Numbered from the stretch's first letter, positions 22,195-32,942 are shown. The stretch is 64,000 nucleotides of DNA from Eutreptiella sp. 'Long Island Sound 2002' (GCA_964036045.1 OZ038379.1:20670476-20734475), one strand, 5' to 3'. The notes: generated by a model from the letters alone, not told the origin. A program made the numbers and translations.

Positions 22195-22345
22195 TGAGGG
22201 GGGCTCATATATACCCACTTGTGGCTTTCGGTGGCTCCGTGTGGCGCACTGTGGCTACTGCAGCCCACCTGTAGACTACTGTGGCTTTTTGTGGCTCACT
22301 GTGGTTTCACCCCGCACACTTGTGGCTACCTATCACCCAGCACTC
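22195..22345 (+). repeat. CTGTGGCTAC-type short repeats
   Basis: About ten variants of (C/T)TGTGGCT(A/T/C) within 150 bases, for example CACTTGTGGCTTTCGGTGGCTCC and ACTGTGGCTTTTTGTGGCTC. Low-complexity sequence between the 25-bp array and the first zinc-cluster gene. Confidence 0.6.
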
Positions 22346-22499
22346 TCACTGTGCCCCTTAACTACAATGCAGTGAGCTGGGACCTGAAGCATGTACAGAA
22401 AAATTTCTGTCACTCTTCTCTGGGTTGTTTGCCCTCAGAGCTGCTGGGTAGAGTGTGAAGACCTTTCACAGTTTCTTGTGAAACACAAAATCCTGCGCC

Positions 22500-23271
22500 A
22501 GCCTTGTTGTGCATTGCTGCACGAAACTACAGGGTAAAAAATTACGGTTGATTGTCAGTGTTGGCGAAGAAGAAAGTCATCTGGTTCGAGTGTCCATGGT
22601 TTATATGCCTGAATCCTGCTGACAGTTTGTAATAGCAAGAACAAAGTGAGGAAGGTCTGTGCAAATGTGTATGTGCGTGTGTGTGTGCAAACCAGCCATA
22701 AAGAGAATAGCACTTGTTGGAAGAGCAGTTCTCAGACAAGGTTCTCAGACAAAGTAATGTACTGTAAACAGTGAAGTAGGGGCTGTGTCTGTACAGAAAT
22801 GTGTCAACTGTTTGTGTAACATGAAACACAGAAGTAAACATGAGGCATATATAAACCAAAAATGGAGCTGGCCAAAGGAAAGGACAGCAGAAATTCTGAG
22901 GTATAACAAAGGCAGAGCGGAAGAAACCGCCGCCCCGGCGTGCAAACGGTTGTTGCAAGCTATAGAAAAAAAATATAGAGAACTCAATCCAGAGATGGCA
23001 TGAGTGGTGTTGTCGCGTGTCAGTGTATAGTATAGTGTAACGTGTGTGATGACAGTGCAGGGTCTGTGTATGTGTGTGTGTGTGTGTGTTTGTGTCAACG
23101 GGTTGGCTGTCTGATGTGTGCTGTGTTGTGTGTGCTGGTGTGACGCCCCTCTGATTTGTTGCATGCGCTGACCAAACGAAGTCAAAGGTGTGTATGTCCA
23201 TGACGGCCTTTTGTCAAAAACAGCGAGCGGAGGGGGCTCTAGGGCGTTAGCGACAAAGTCAAATTTCACAT
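22500..23271 (-). other. Downstream region of paralogue 1 with CA repeat
   Basis: Holds a (CA)n run on the minus strand (about 23065-23093). Phrases similar to those behind paralogue 2 include TGTGCATTGCTGCACGAAAC here (22509) versus GTGCACTGCTGCACAACG at about 25974, and CACTTGTTGGAAGAGCAG versus ATACTTGTTGAAACAACGAG. A 219-codon open frame across the CA repeat is treated as non-coding. Confidence 0.5.
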
Positions 23272-24969
23272 TCACGATGGAATCATTTGAATGAAGCCAC
23301 GTGAGTGACAGTGCGAGAGAACAGAGAAGGCTGCATGAGCCGGCACTTTGCAATGTGAGCACCAACCTGGCTGGCCGAGCGTGTCTAGCCAGTCCGACCA
23401 GTCTTTGCAGGGCCCCGTGCAGACATACCCAAGGGTGGTTACTTTGAACTCAGTGTCCACAACTGGCATGAAAACTGCCGAGGAGAAGAATTGTTCGTTC
23501 ACCAGAGAGACGGGGTGGTCCTCCAGTTGCTCCAACCAATCGAGGTCCTCGGCAACTGTCGTTGGGGGAGCTGAACACCCATAGTCCACGGGTACCACGT
23601 CACTTGTTTCGCTCCTCAGGGTGCAGCAAGAGCTCGCATCATCCCAGAACTTACCTCGAACTTCGGATGTACTCAACGAAGTGGTTGAAGCACTCTCGAG
23701 AGTAGGTAGGTTGCTGTCTGCAGTGGTACTTGCGGGAGTCGACTCAGTATCTTCGGAGCAGGCGGATGAAGTCTCAGATTTGGTTGCGCTAAGCCGACGC
23801 CGACGTTGTGGACCAGGCGAGCTTTGATTCGCGGATGAGCTACGGCTGCGAGTAGTGAGTCCTCCAGGATCGGTTTCTTTGGCGTCCGCTTGAGGTTGGT
23901 CTTGGAGCTTCGCCGCTGACGTTGCAGTTGGCGGACGGAGAGCTTGTGTAAGCGATGACCGTGTTCTCTTTGTATCTCGTTGCGCTTGCGCTGGAGTTGG
24001 TGGCTTGGGCCACACCGCGGCGGGCTTTGGAGCCAGCTGCCATTGACGAATGTTCGGAGGCTTCGCTGGTTTTGAGCGGCAGTAAGCCGTGCCCTTCGGT
24101 CGCTTGCGTACATGTTTTTGGGTGCTGAGTCTCAGCTTTCTGATTGGATGTGTGGTTGCCTGTGCGGTGCGCAGGGGTACTTCAGGAGTGAGCACAGAAA
24201 ACATGGTCTTCATGGCAAACCGGCTTCTTTCTATCGGTAGCTTTGGTGTCCGCGGGCGAACAACTTGGAACTTTTGGTCCTCTTCTTCTTTCCTTTTTTG
24301 ATTGACATTTCTCGCTGTGTAAGGAATGGGTTCATTCTCCAATTGCGATATTAGACCGGTGTTACATCTCATTCTGCGTGGTTTCTGGCGCTGATGCGAA
24401 GCGCAGGAACTGCAAGGAGCATCACATTTTGTCGGGGACAGGCCACAAGAAGAGTGTGGCGAGTGGCAGTGCGAGACCGTCTTCTGTGGACTGTTTTGAA
24501 CTGACGTCAACGTTGGCGTAAGACGGAAAACACCTCCTTGTGAGTTGGGTTGCAGCGGCAACGTAGTCATCTTGTCGCTTTGACGGAACGTAGGCTCTGG
24601 TTTCTTGAAGCTCGTGTCCATTTGAACCGGTGGCAGCATTTCTGATCCTGCGGACAGTTCAAAACATGGCAGAGGCACTGCCCGGAGTTGCACTGCTCTG
24701 TGTTGCGGTAGCTGGACATAGTCTGTACAAGGTGCAGGACAGTGGGCAGAAGGTTTTCTCGGAAAGTGGCTTATCTGCATCAGAAGAGACTGTAACCGTG
24801 TGCTTTGCTGTTGAACTTGAAGCAGAACGGAGTAGACTTGCAGGGCGTTTGTCACGAGCTGGAAGGCTGTGTGCAACAGCAACTCATTGCACAGATCAGG
24901 GCGACCAAATGCGCTTTGCGCTGCTTCAGCGAGATCGGCTGCTGCTGTTGGCGATCTTCTGCTGGACAT
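23272..24969 (-). CDS. Basic, disordered protein with C-terminal Cys cluster (paralogue 1), 565 aa, no intron
   Basis: A single open frame of 565 codons from ATG 24967-24969 to TGA 23272-23274. The N-terminus (residues about 25-70) is helical and Leu/Gln-rich and ends in ISHFPRKP and a Cys. The middle is basic and rich in Pro, Ser, Thr and Gln (nuclear-localisation-like RKLRLSTQKHVRKRPKG). Then comes an acidic Ser/Thr part, and last a short Cys/Trp module with CTGPCKDWSDW, GWCSHC and SHCH, which may bind zinc. I do not recognise the family. The layout matches the gene at 26919-28196 (helical start with HLFPRLP, basic middle, C-terminal Cys finger). Both genes lack introns, lie on the same strand and have CA-repeat-rich downstream regions. 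A nuclear or RNA-related role is only a guess. The coding status is supported by length and by the paralogue. Confidence 0.65.
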   Translation of the reverse strand: MSSRRSPTAAADLAEAAQSAFGRPDLCNELLLHTAFQLVTNALQVYSVLLQVQQQSTRLQSLLMQISHFPRKPSAHCPAPCTDYVQLPQHRAVQLRAVPLPCFELSAGSEMLPPVQMDTSFKKPEPTFRQSDKMTTLPLQPNSQGGVFRLTPTLTSVQNSPQKTVSHCHSPHSSCGLSPTKCDAPCSSCASHQRQKPRRMRCNTGLISQLENEPIPYTARNVNQKRKEEEDQKFQVVRPRTPKLPIERSRFAMKTMFSVLTPEVPLRTAQATTHPIRKLRLSTQKHVRKRPKGTAYCRSKPAKPPNIRQWQLAPKPAAVWPKPPTPAQAQRDTKRTRSSLTQALRPPTATSAAKLQDQPQADAKETDPGGLTTRSRSSSANQSSPGPQRRRRLSATKSETSSACSEDTESTPASTTADSNLPTLESASTTSLSTSEVRGKFWDDASSCCTLRSETSDVVPVDYGCSAPPTTVAEDLDWLEQLEDHPVSLVNEQFFSSAVFMPVVDTEFKVTTLGYVCTGPCKDWSDWLDTLGQPGWCSHCKVPAHAAFSVLSHCHSRGFIQMIPS

Positions 24970-25595
24970 CGCTGGGCGCAGTTTTTTGCATGGGACGTCC
25001 GGGTTGCATCAAGCTTGCCCGGGTCCCCTACATCAGAAAAAACCTGATGGCATCGAAAAAAAATGGAAACTCAGAAAGTGAGACTTTCTACCTCTTAGCA
25101 GTAACGTTTGCGGCGATCCGGAATCCGGATAGGGAACATTCTGTGACACTCTATTTGTTGCTGTGGACCATGCAATCGACCCTAGCACCATTAAGTCCAT
25201 GGCTCGTCCCCATTGGGTTTTTTTTTCATCGCTGTCAACTTCTTCACATTCTTTTTCACCTTTACTAGCGCCGCAATCTCGAATCGCTTCAGTCTGACTT
25301 TGGATCTAGGATAACCGTGCTCCGTGGTCCTCCACTAGTGCCTCTTCGCCTAGCGTTGTCGATCTCGGGGTTGGATCTTCTTCGGGACTGCACCTTGTCA
25401 AACTAGGTCGCATGTGTACATCCAATGCCCCTTGCTGCACATGAAATTGGTCATCCTTGAAGTCCCCTAAGCAAAAACACCCCGCTTTGGCTTTTTCCTG
25501 GGACCCCCTCCCCAGTTGTCTAGCATCCGGTACACGGACATGTTAAACTTCTCCGTGTCCTTTGATCCCTGTCATCGTGATGCTCAGGCCCCCCA

Positions 25596-25618
25596 TTATA
25601 TTTTTCGTTATGCTTTTT
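25596..25618 (-). promoter_or_regulatory. Shared upstream motif of the two zinc-cluster genes, copy 1
   Basis: Same motif as at 28204-28226. Its distance from ATG 24969 would require a long 5' leader or a leader intron; the acceptor region TTTTTTCTGATGTAG lies at about 25031-25045 on the minus strand. Confidence 0.35.
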
Positions 25619-25859
25619 GCACTGAACGGCGCCTTTTGTGGCTGGCCAGGCCGGGGGGAAAGGCTCTTGCGCGCCAAGCTTTTTTTCGGGGAGGGGCGGG
25701 AGCCCGAAACCAAGTTCAATCGCGGGCTGAGTACCGCTGCGCGTTGCTGTTCTCCTCTGCCCTATCTCAATGAGACTTGGCAGCCCCGTTATAGACAACC
25801 GCAGAGCCGGGGCCTCTGCCTGATTTCTGAAGGCGGTACGGTTGCGGCTTGGGGGTCAG

Positions 25860-26918
25860 AGCATGACGGCTTGAGCTCTACATCAGGTTGAAAAGTTGAG
25901 GAGAAAAGATGAATATTTGGAGTGTGAGGGTGACCTGTACTCAGCAAAGGGCACTGAGCACGTCAGCTGGTTGCTGTGCACTGCTGCACAACGGACAAGA
26001 GTTTCCAAAAGAAAACAATTGAAGGAAAAGCCGGGTAGATGAAATGGTTGAACTCAGGTATTTAGGCCATAAGTAACCGGATGATTGGTGAAGAGGGACA
26101 GTGATCAGTGTGGTTGCAGGCTTAGGGGCGATGCTGTCAGTTTGCTGCCACAAAACTGACGTGTCAGTACCAGTGACATAGAATTGAGTGTGCTAGTGTA
26201 TTTGGTGTTTGTTGCCAGGACTGCGGCAATAGTGTGTGTGTGTGTGTGTGCGTGTGTGAGTGTGTGTGAGTATGTAGCGGTACGTCTGTAGTGCGGTTGC
26301 TGAGGGGAGTGGTGCCTGTTGGACGGTGGTGTGGGCAGGTGAAAATATTTTTGTTCTTCGTGCCATCTTAACTGAACCAAAGTAGGCAGGCAGCAAAGAC
26401 TGAACGGAACAAAAAGATGGTAATACTTGTTGAAACAACGAGTCCGGAGACACGTGTTCTCTGAAAGCACGTTCACTGCAGAATGCAGTAGACAGTAGTT
26501 TACTTACTGTCACGTCTCACTGCTAGACCAAGTCGTTGCAGCGAGATTGGGCGCTCAAAGCAGGTGGCACCTGCGAACGCACAGCAACACAGATGTTGAA
26601 AACACAGCGTATGGGCGTGGCCCTTAGACAGACACAGTCGCTGTCGTGTTGGGCTAAAGACAATAGTGTCCCGGAACACACGATGTTCGTTGCTGCTAAA
26701 GGGAGCGAATGTACTGTGGGGCCGCTCTACGGAGTAAGAGGAAAAAGAAGCTAAGATACAATAAAACAGAGCAAGAGCAGATATCAGTGAGTTGGCTTAA
26801 GCCCGAAGGGTAGCTCATATACCAGAGAAGGCTCGCTGACGAACTCTTCAAAATTTAGATTCATCAGATTTAAGAGTCAAGATGAACTCATTGAAATCCA
26901 GTGCGCCTGCTGCATGAA
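25860..26918 (-). other. Downstream region of paralogue 2 with CA repeat
   Basis: (GT)n on the plus strand at about 26231-26275, with several phrases in common with 22500-22830 (see that entry). The similarity of non-coding flanks supports duplication of the two genes together with their 3' parts. Confidence 0.5.
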
Positions 26919-28196
26919 CTACTGCACAAGGCAATCAGATTTTCGGGGCTCGACATCTTCGTTCGGTGTCACTTGGCAGTGTAGCCGTGGTTGGGAGCAG
27001 GAGCAACACACATCTCTAGCTTGAAAGTTGCTGTAACCACAAGGACAGCGCCAGTCCTTGCGTCTTCGGCCCAATGTGTCAATGTCGTGGCTTTCGACCA
27101 CTCCCGGACTAAGGCCGTAGGTCAATGACAGCTCTGCTGTGAAGGAGGTGTTGATATTGGCAGATGAAACATGGCAAGACACAGAATGCAGTTGTGAAGT
27201 ACTGGTCACGTCTGGAATCTCTTGTGGGCTGATCGTGAAGAGTTCTCTGGCGGGAGTATTCGCGCTGCGTGTTCTGAGCCTTTTTTGTGAGGCGGGCGCT
27301 CTATGTTCGCCGTGGGAGTTTGTGGGCAGCGGAGGGAAGTGTTGTAGAACCGTGGTGTCGACATGATCACCGCTTGAGTAGTATTCAGGTGGCGTCGTGC
27401 ATTTAGGTCCAGTGGGACTCGCCCCGATCTTTCGGCGAAACTCAGCTAGTGGTACTCGTTTGATTTTGCGTCTTGGACAGTGGCATTTGCGTTTGCGCGG
27501 AGGCCTTGACCTTTGACCCGACGCTTTGGGGCGTGGGAGACGTAGCCGGCACAGAATTTGGCATATCAAAGTGCTGAAAAAAACGAGCATGTTGAGCAAA
27601 GTCACTGGGGAGGTCGGCAGAGTGATACGGCGCCGCTCGGGTTCTGCAACAGGTGAGGCGGTGCTCTCCAAGGGCACGCTACTGGCGATATTTTCGACTT
27701 CGCTGAACGATTTGTCGTACTCGTACCCCAGGTTTGTAGGTTGCTGGTCATCAGGTTGAATAATTGAGTAGTGAGAGTTTGAGTTGCTCTTGACAGACTC
27801 TTTGAGAGTTTCTTGATCTCCGTGTGTTGTACATTCGAGACCAGGCCGACGAGCCTCACGCGGCAGGCGAGGGAAAAGATGCAGTTGCTGAAGCAATATG
27901 TTGGTGGCGTGGTATTCTCGCAGTTGCTGTTTGAGAGTCGTGGCAAACTGGTTTATCGAAGCGTCCAGGTCATAAAATTCATCATCGTGAAGAGGAGACG
28001 TTCTTTTGTGGGCATACGGGACTGCAGGTTTGCGAAATCCTGCAGCGAGATGGCATGGAGCCGCGCCTTTCAGCGGGCATGGATCAGCTTCCGAGAAATC
28101 AGCTTCTGTCGATGTTTGCGTTGATACCCGTGATTTTTGTTTGAAATCATGCTGGCCTTCAATTTTCAGCTCTTCGCTATGCGCGCGTGCGGCCAT
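26919..28196 (-). CDS. Basic protein with variant RanBP2-type zinc finger (paralogue 2), 425 aa, no intron
   Basis: One open frame from ATG 28194-28196 to the stop at 26919. Residues about 75-115 are helical and end with LHLFPRLP, like ISHFPRKP in the neighbour gene. A hydrophobic stretch (TLLNMLVFFSTLICQIL) is followed by a very basic Cys-containing segment (RKRKCHCPRRKIKR). The C-terminus has DWRCPCGYSNFQARDVCCSC, close to the RanBP2 zinc finger W-x-C-x(2,4)-C-x3-N-x6-C-x2-C but with only one residue between the first two Cys. RanBP2 fingers bind ubiquitin, Ran or single-stranded RNA, so such a role is possible but unproven. The ATG lies just after a motif (CAAAAGCATAACGAAAAA on the minus strand) that also occurs upstream of paralogue 1. 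Confidence 0.65.
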   Translation of the reverse strand: MAARAHSEELKIEGQHDFKQKSRVSTQTSTEADFSEADPCPLKGAAPCHLAAGFRKPAVPYAHKRTSPLHDDEFYDLDASINQFATTLKQQLREYHATNILLQQLHLFPRLPREARRPGLECTTHGDQETLKESVKSNSNSHYSIIQPDDQQPTNLGYEYDKSFSEVENIASSVPLESTASPVAEPERRRITLPTSPVTLLNMLVFFSTLICQILCRLRLPRPKASGQRSRPPRKRKCHCPRRKIKRVPLAEFRRKIGASPTGPKCTTPPEYYSSGDHVDTTVLQHFPPLPTNSHGEHRAPASQKRLRTRSANTPARELFTISPQEIPDVTSTSQLHSVSCHVSSANINTSFTAELSLTYGLSPGVVESHDIDTLGRRRKDWRCPCGYSNFQARDVCCSCSQPRLHCQVTPNEDVEPRKSDCLVQ

Positions 28197-28203
28197 TTGA
28201 TTA

Positions 28204-28226
28204 TTTTTTTTTCGTTATGCTTTTGG
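28204..28226 (-). promoter_or_regulatory. Shared upstream motif of the two zinc-cluster genes, copy 2
   Basis: On the minus strand CAAAAGCATAACGAAAAA precedes ATG 28196 by about ten bases. Nearly the same string (CAAAAAGCATAACGAAAAA) is at about 25596-25618 on the same strand, about 630 bases before the ATG of paralogue 1. It could be a promoter or 5' leader element, or just duplicated sequence. Confidence 0.4.
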
Positions 28227-28232
28227 ACACAC

Positions 28233-28312
28233 AAGGTGCCCTTGCACTGCGCGCATAGTGCATGCTGCTTGTAGATTACGCCCCCCCCGAAGAGCCTCCA
28301 AGTACATCCTTT
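28233..28312 (+). repeat. Short dispersed repeat, also at 48529-48606
   Basis: CCCTTGCACTG, GAAGAGCCTCCAAG and CATCCTTTCCAAAC here correspond to CCCTTGCACTG, GAAAGAGCCCCCAAG and ACCCCTTCCAAAC at 48536-48604. The purpose is unknown. Confidence 0.5.
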
Positions 28313-28799
28313 CCAAACACACCTCAATTTAGGTCACTTGAACATGGTCATCCATCATGTACATGGTGATGATGATGCATAATGATGATGATGATCACGA
28401 TCGAAAAGTCTTATTTTGAGAGACTTTGGGCAATGTTGCATGATTTTTGACATGATTTGACCAATGAGGTCTTCCTTAAGAACGCTTATGTCAAAAGAAA
28501 GTAGCTTGCGACTATGCAAGGATCTTCCCGTATGTCTTTGGGACGAGGTCTGTAAGCTTCAACACTCCGTTTCGTCGTATTCCTTCTTTCGGTGCCCCTT
28601 TGTGTGTCCGTCACGTCAACTCAAGCGCTGAGGGTGCTGTTTTTGGTGCCTGTGGACAATGGGGAGCCCTCGGCACCCATCGCCTCCCTAGGCCGGTACC
28701 TTTTACAACTCATGATGCCCCAAGTATCCCAAAATATGACTCTCTAGCACAGCCGGATGCCCAACTAGTTGCACTGCACACGCACTGCGCTAAGTGCGC

Positions 28800-29237
28800 T
28801 GTAATAGAAACTACTTGGCTCAATAGAGTGACAGCCATTTGTAATTGGGGACTCATATGACGAGGGTTAGAGTGTCAGCTTTGTAATGTTGCGCCGAATT
28901 CGCGCATTTAAAATGCCACATCAGCAGCGCGTGCACTTCTGTGCTTTAAAAGTTTTGATTGAGAAACATAGGCCTTCTATGAATGAGTTCATTAGATTCA
29001 ATCATGAGAACTTTCATTGCACCTGTTTTGCAGGATGCAATGTTTTTAACATGATATGATCTGAGTTACGGAATCAAGGACACTGGAGACCTGAGTACTG
29101 ACAGAGATTTGGGCTGATCATTGAATTGTATTGGTGCTTGCGTGCTTACAGTGAACTTTGTTGACAGGGTACTGTGTCAGGGAAAGAAAATGGACATGAA
29201 ATAAACAGCCAACCAGAGAAAACTCAGAAAGGTTACA
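28800..29237 (+). repeat. Left LTR
   Basis: 438 bp, starts TGTAATAGAAAC and ends CAGAAAGGTTACA. Preceded by the target-site copy TGCGC. It differs from the right LTR at about 11 positions, among them GTTGCGCCG/GTCGCGGCG and GAAATAAACAG/GAAAAAAGCAG. Confidence 0.93.
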
Positions 29238-29381
29238 AAGCATTGCATCCGTGCCTGACGGATAGTATGCTGTTCGACGCGCCTGCCCAGTTCATTCGAG
29301 CCTGTGGACGCGCTAGGTCTTTGGACCAGTGCACATATTGCAGCGCACACCAAAGCACCCCACATCCGTTCCTCGTGACGA

Positions 29382-29855
29382 TTGTGCTGCTGCCCCCGTT
29401 CTCCAATTCCACGTGCAAGGGAGGTATTCTACGCCACCAAGATTGCACTGGGGCGCCTACACGCCAAATTACGATGCATTTGCTGCTATGGCATGCACGT
29501 CGCGACGTTCTCCAACGCTCGTGCCACCATCGCCGATAACTTCGGAAACAACGTGGGAGATGTTGCTTGCAGGAGCTCCGACCTTGTCGGTTTTTTCGTA
29601 GAAGCCTCTTGTGCTGCGCTGGTTATCTCCTCTCAGAGCGAAGGACAGGTGACGGCTGCGTGGACAACCGTTATGTTCCTCTTGTGCATCAGTGGTTGCG
29701 GCATTTTGGTGTGCACGGTATGCAGCTTCATTGCCGCGGACTTGAAGTCTGTCTCTGATGTTGAGAAGATGTTGAACGTTCAGCTCTTCACGACTCCGCT
29801 GGAGATAAGTATCGCACGCTGGTGCATCCCACTGGTACGTTGCGCCCTTGCTTGA
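29382..29855 (+). pseudogene. Captured fragment of membrane H+-translocating pyrophosphatase (V-PPase type)
   Basis: The frame from about 29523 reads ATIADNFGNNVGDVA, SSDLVGFFVEASCAALVIS, then a hydrophobic part with ISGCGILVCTVCSFIAAD and a VQLF segment. Membrane pyrophosphatases have the block ATIADNVGDNVGDVAGMGSD followed by LFGSxAEAxCAALV and a membrane helix with GIxVC. The order, spacing and helix match over about 95 codons of a protein that is normally about 650-800 residues. V-PPases use pyrophosphate to pump protons into vacuoles or other acidic compartments. Here the conserved Asp-rich site is changed (DNVGDNVGD to DNFGNNVGD; AGMGSD to ACRSSD), so a working pump site is not expected even though the frame has no stop. 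Upstream codons in this frame do not match the family. The fragment lies just inside the left LTR. Confidence 0.75.
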
Positions 29856-30884
29856 CTTCGTGCCACTTCACTGGCGCACTGCCTCTTTGCTTGACTTGGT
29901 GGTCAGCGTGAGCAGCACAGAGTAAGAAGGCGAGCGTGACCATCAGCCGCAGCGCTTTCGACCTGCGGCCGGGCAAGTAAGCAGCGCTTCCGCGCTTTCA
30001 TTCTTTTGTAGCGCTCGCTTATGTTGAGCGCTGTCGTGCTGGAGTCTTTGTACACGTTGTGCACCTGCAGATTTACTGCTAGTGGCGTGTCTTCCTGGCC
30101 CTTTGGGCTATGCATCTACAAATTTACTTGCATGTATAATTGAGTCTGTCTTCTGGGCCACTCTCAGTGGTCTGGAAGGTCTTTCTGTGTGAAGATAGAT
30201 CCGAAGTATGCAGTTGTTTGTTTGCCTGTTGCATCTCAGTGATTTGATTTGAATCTAAAATTTGGGTTTTACACAGAGGCTTCAAGTGACGCCAGGATCC
30301 TGTTATGTGTGCTGCCCCAACTGTATGGATACATGCCTTTGCTTTCTTTTTCGCTGGTTGTTCACTTTTTGCTTACAAATTACAGTGGCCATGTGCTGGT
30401 CAGACCGGGGACCAGTGCCCTTGTGTGACTGGATTTTCTGGGGCCTTGAGTTTCTCGACGCCCCTTGGTTGGACACAACTGCTTTAGCGAAAACAGTGCT
30501 TTCACACTGCTTTTTTTTTGTGCAACATACTTTGAGTTTTGAGGTTGCACACACCATTTGGCACCTCACTCACTCACTTTTTTTTTGTCTGCACCTCAAC
30601 ACCACCACACACATGCACTGTGTCCACTACATGTGTGCACCACACTGCAGGTTTTGAAAAACCACTGCAGGATTCCCCCCTAAATTGGGATACCTTTTGC
30701 AGGTTTTTCAAACTTGTCGCAGGGGATTTCTAAAATTGCTTTGCAGTTTTGGGAACACCAGCCTGAGACATGTTTATGATGTATTATAGAGGAATGGGGT
30801 TTTTCTAGCAAGGACAAGTCATGCTTTTCCCCAACCCTTGTTGAAATTTTTTGACTGTCTTGAAAAGGATACTCAGTACGTAGT

Positions 30885-31115
30885 GTGTGACTAGGCCGTC
30901 AAGAAGGGCTTTGCCATGCACGCGGCCACATTTGTTTCCATTTGCTATGGCTAGGCCCACAAGTAGGGCTTTGCCGCTTGCGATTAATTTTGTACACAGA
31001 ACGGTTTGTGTTCACTCACTATGGCTAGGCCCACAAGTAGGGCTCTGCCATGTGTGGTTTGCAGCGTGTGTAGGTGTTGCCTCCGTGTGACTAGGCCCAC
31101 AATGAGGGCCTCCGC
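30885..31115 (+). repeat. Four-copy degenerate repeat inside the LTR element
   Basis: GGCTAGGCCCACAAGTAGGG followed by CTTTGCC recurs in variant form near 30888, 30948, 31021 and 31088, at steps of about 60-73 bases. Confidence 0.75.
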
Positions 31116-31988
31116 ACATTGAGGGTGAATCATGGCCTGGGCCATTATGGGGCCTTGACCAATGAGTTAGAGGTGGTAACCATTACTCATTTAGTTTCCA
31201 AAGATTGCTTTAACACAACCCCCCACCCTTCTCCTCCTCCCAATTTTATTGTTTATCATTTTCAACAAAAACCGAGACTAGATATGTTTATTCCCATACA
31301 CATAACAGAACTAGAATAGGTGGACATAGAGGCCCCCGGTTGCACGGCCTCAGCGCATGATTTCCATTTTTGAACGGCAAAAACTCATCCCCAAATTAGT
31401 AATCCGAAGCGCCGACATATTCCAATTTTTTACGTATACCCACGTACATAAAAACTTCGCCTCTGGCTCAGAAATACCCCCGGAGGAGTGTAAGCCAGCT
31501 TCGGGCCGCTGATCTACCAACCCCTAGGAACGTTTCTATTAACACATGCAATAGGCTGGGATCCGCCCCAGGGAACAGAAGCGCCATTTTATTCCGACAT
31601 GTAGCAGGATAATGAGGGGACCCGCCCCCTGGTGAACATTTGGAGGGTTGCCTTCGCCCAAGTGTGCCAAAGGAACTCTGTTTCTTCTTTTCCTGAAGGC
31701 AATGACATGGCTAAATTGTTTTCGGGATGGAGTGAATGCAGCATTGAGGGCCGGAAGATTGTTGAGATGTGGTGAGGGAGTGTAGGCCCCAAAATAATTG
31801 GGTAGATGCCCAGTTGTTGAGTTGTGTGGTCAGGTGACCAAATGGTCTGCTCTTTGTTTATACCCATGCCTATGATTTCCAGCATGTCATTTGTGACTAG
31901 CCCCTGTACCCCAAGCATTTGTGTTAACATTCAGGCACAAATGATGGAACACCCACCCGTCAAGTTTTGGTTGAATTTGATGTACGGA

Positions 31989-32142
31989 GTCAGATCGAAA
32001 TAAGGGGAAACCCGGAGGGATGTCATGCCACGAGGGTAGGCCCCCGTACCCGATGCAAATAGCTGTCGGATCAAGATAAGGGGACACCCGGAGGAATGGC
32101 CATTGCCCATGAGGGTAGGCCCCCGTGCCTGACATAAAGACA
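31989..32142 (+). repeat. Two tandem ~76-bp repeats inside the LTR element
   Basis: GATCGAAATAAGGGGAAACC, then ACGAGGGTAGGCCCCCGT (31989-32061), is repeated as GATCAAGATAAGGGGACACC, then ATGAGGGTAGGCCCCCGT (32066-32140). Confidence 0.75.
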
Positions 32143-32942
32143 CCATCCTAGCATGTGAATGGATATCAAAGTTTGGCCCCCACCCCCACAACCATGTATT
32201 GGTTTTGGCAGGGGAGTAGTCCAACCTGGACTACTCTCCGATTTTGTGTTACTATGCAATCTGTGGAGCATATGCCCAAGTACACTTCTACATTTTCACT
32301 CCTATTGCTTTTCGTAACATTTGTATTGAATCTTGTAACCTTGGGAAATGATTTTACAGACTTCTTGTGGTCACGTGAAAACACAGCGAAGACACACGCT
32401 ACTATAATTCAACCGGAGATCATGGACAGCATTTATGTTTGCATAAACCCCCCCCCCGACGACTAGTGTCCAGACAGCATAGCATTTAGCATTTCCTGGG
32501 GATTTGTGATGTGTGTTTTTGAAATGGCCCACACCGTGACGGCATAGCTACACACTGCTGCTGTAAAGGCGTATTGGACAACTTGGCCTGGCTGGCCCCC
32601 ATGCTTTCCTCTCTACGGTTGACATTTATTAAGACCCCCATGATGGGCACATTTTTCTCAGCCTGAGACCCCCCACCTAAACTAATCTGGCTATGTGTCC
32701 TAACTTGGTTTCACATTGGAATGAGCAAGTTTGTGATTCTTCGCTTAAGAGTGGCATTGTTCAATAGAATCTTCGCTTACCTTTTGCGCCACTTAACAAC
32801 ATAACTTTGAGCTCAAGACTAGTACCAGGGATGGCTCCACACTTTCTGAGTGTCTATTTGTGTTGGAGTGGCCAAGCAGTTCTATCTATTTCCTAATCAG
32901 CATGTGCTAAGGGTCCATGTGGTTAGCCCTAGCACATAGCTT

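Noticed and set aside
22542-23201. 219-codon minus-strand frame and the overlapping 206-codon frame (22745-23365)
   Set aside because: The frames run through a CA repeat (Thr-His runs) behind the stop of a supported gene; they look like 3' untranslated sequence.
29174-29539. Plus-strand frame starting inside the left LTR
   Set aside because: It runs from the LTR into the captured segment in a frame different from the pyrophosphatase match; only the short phrase KGGI could be related, too little to call.
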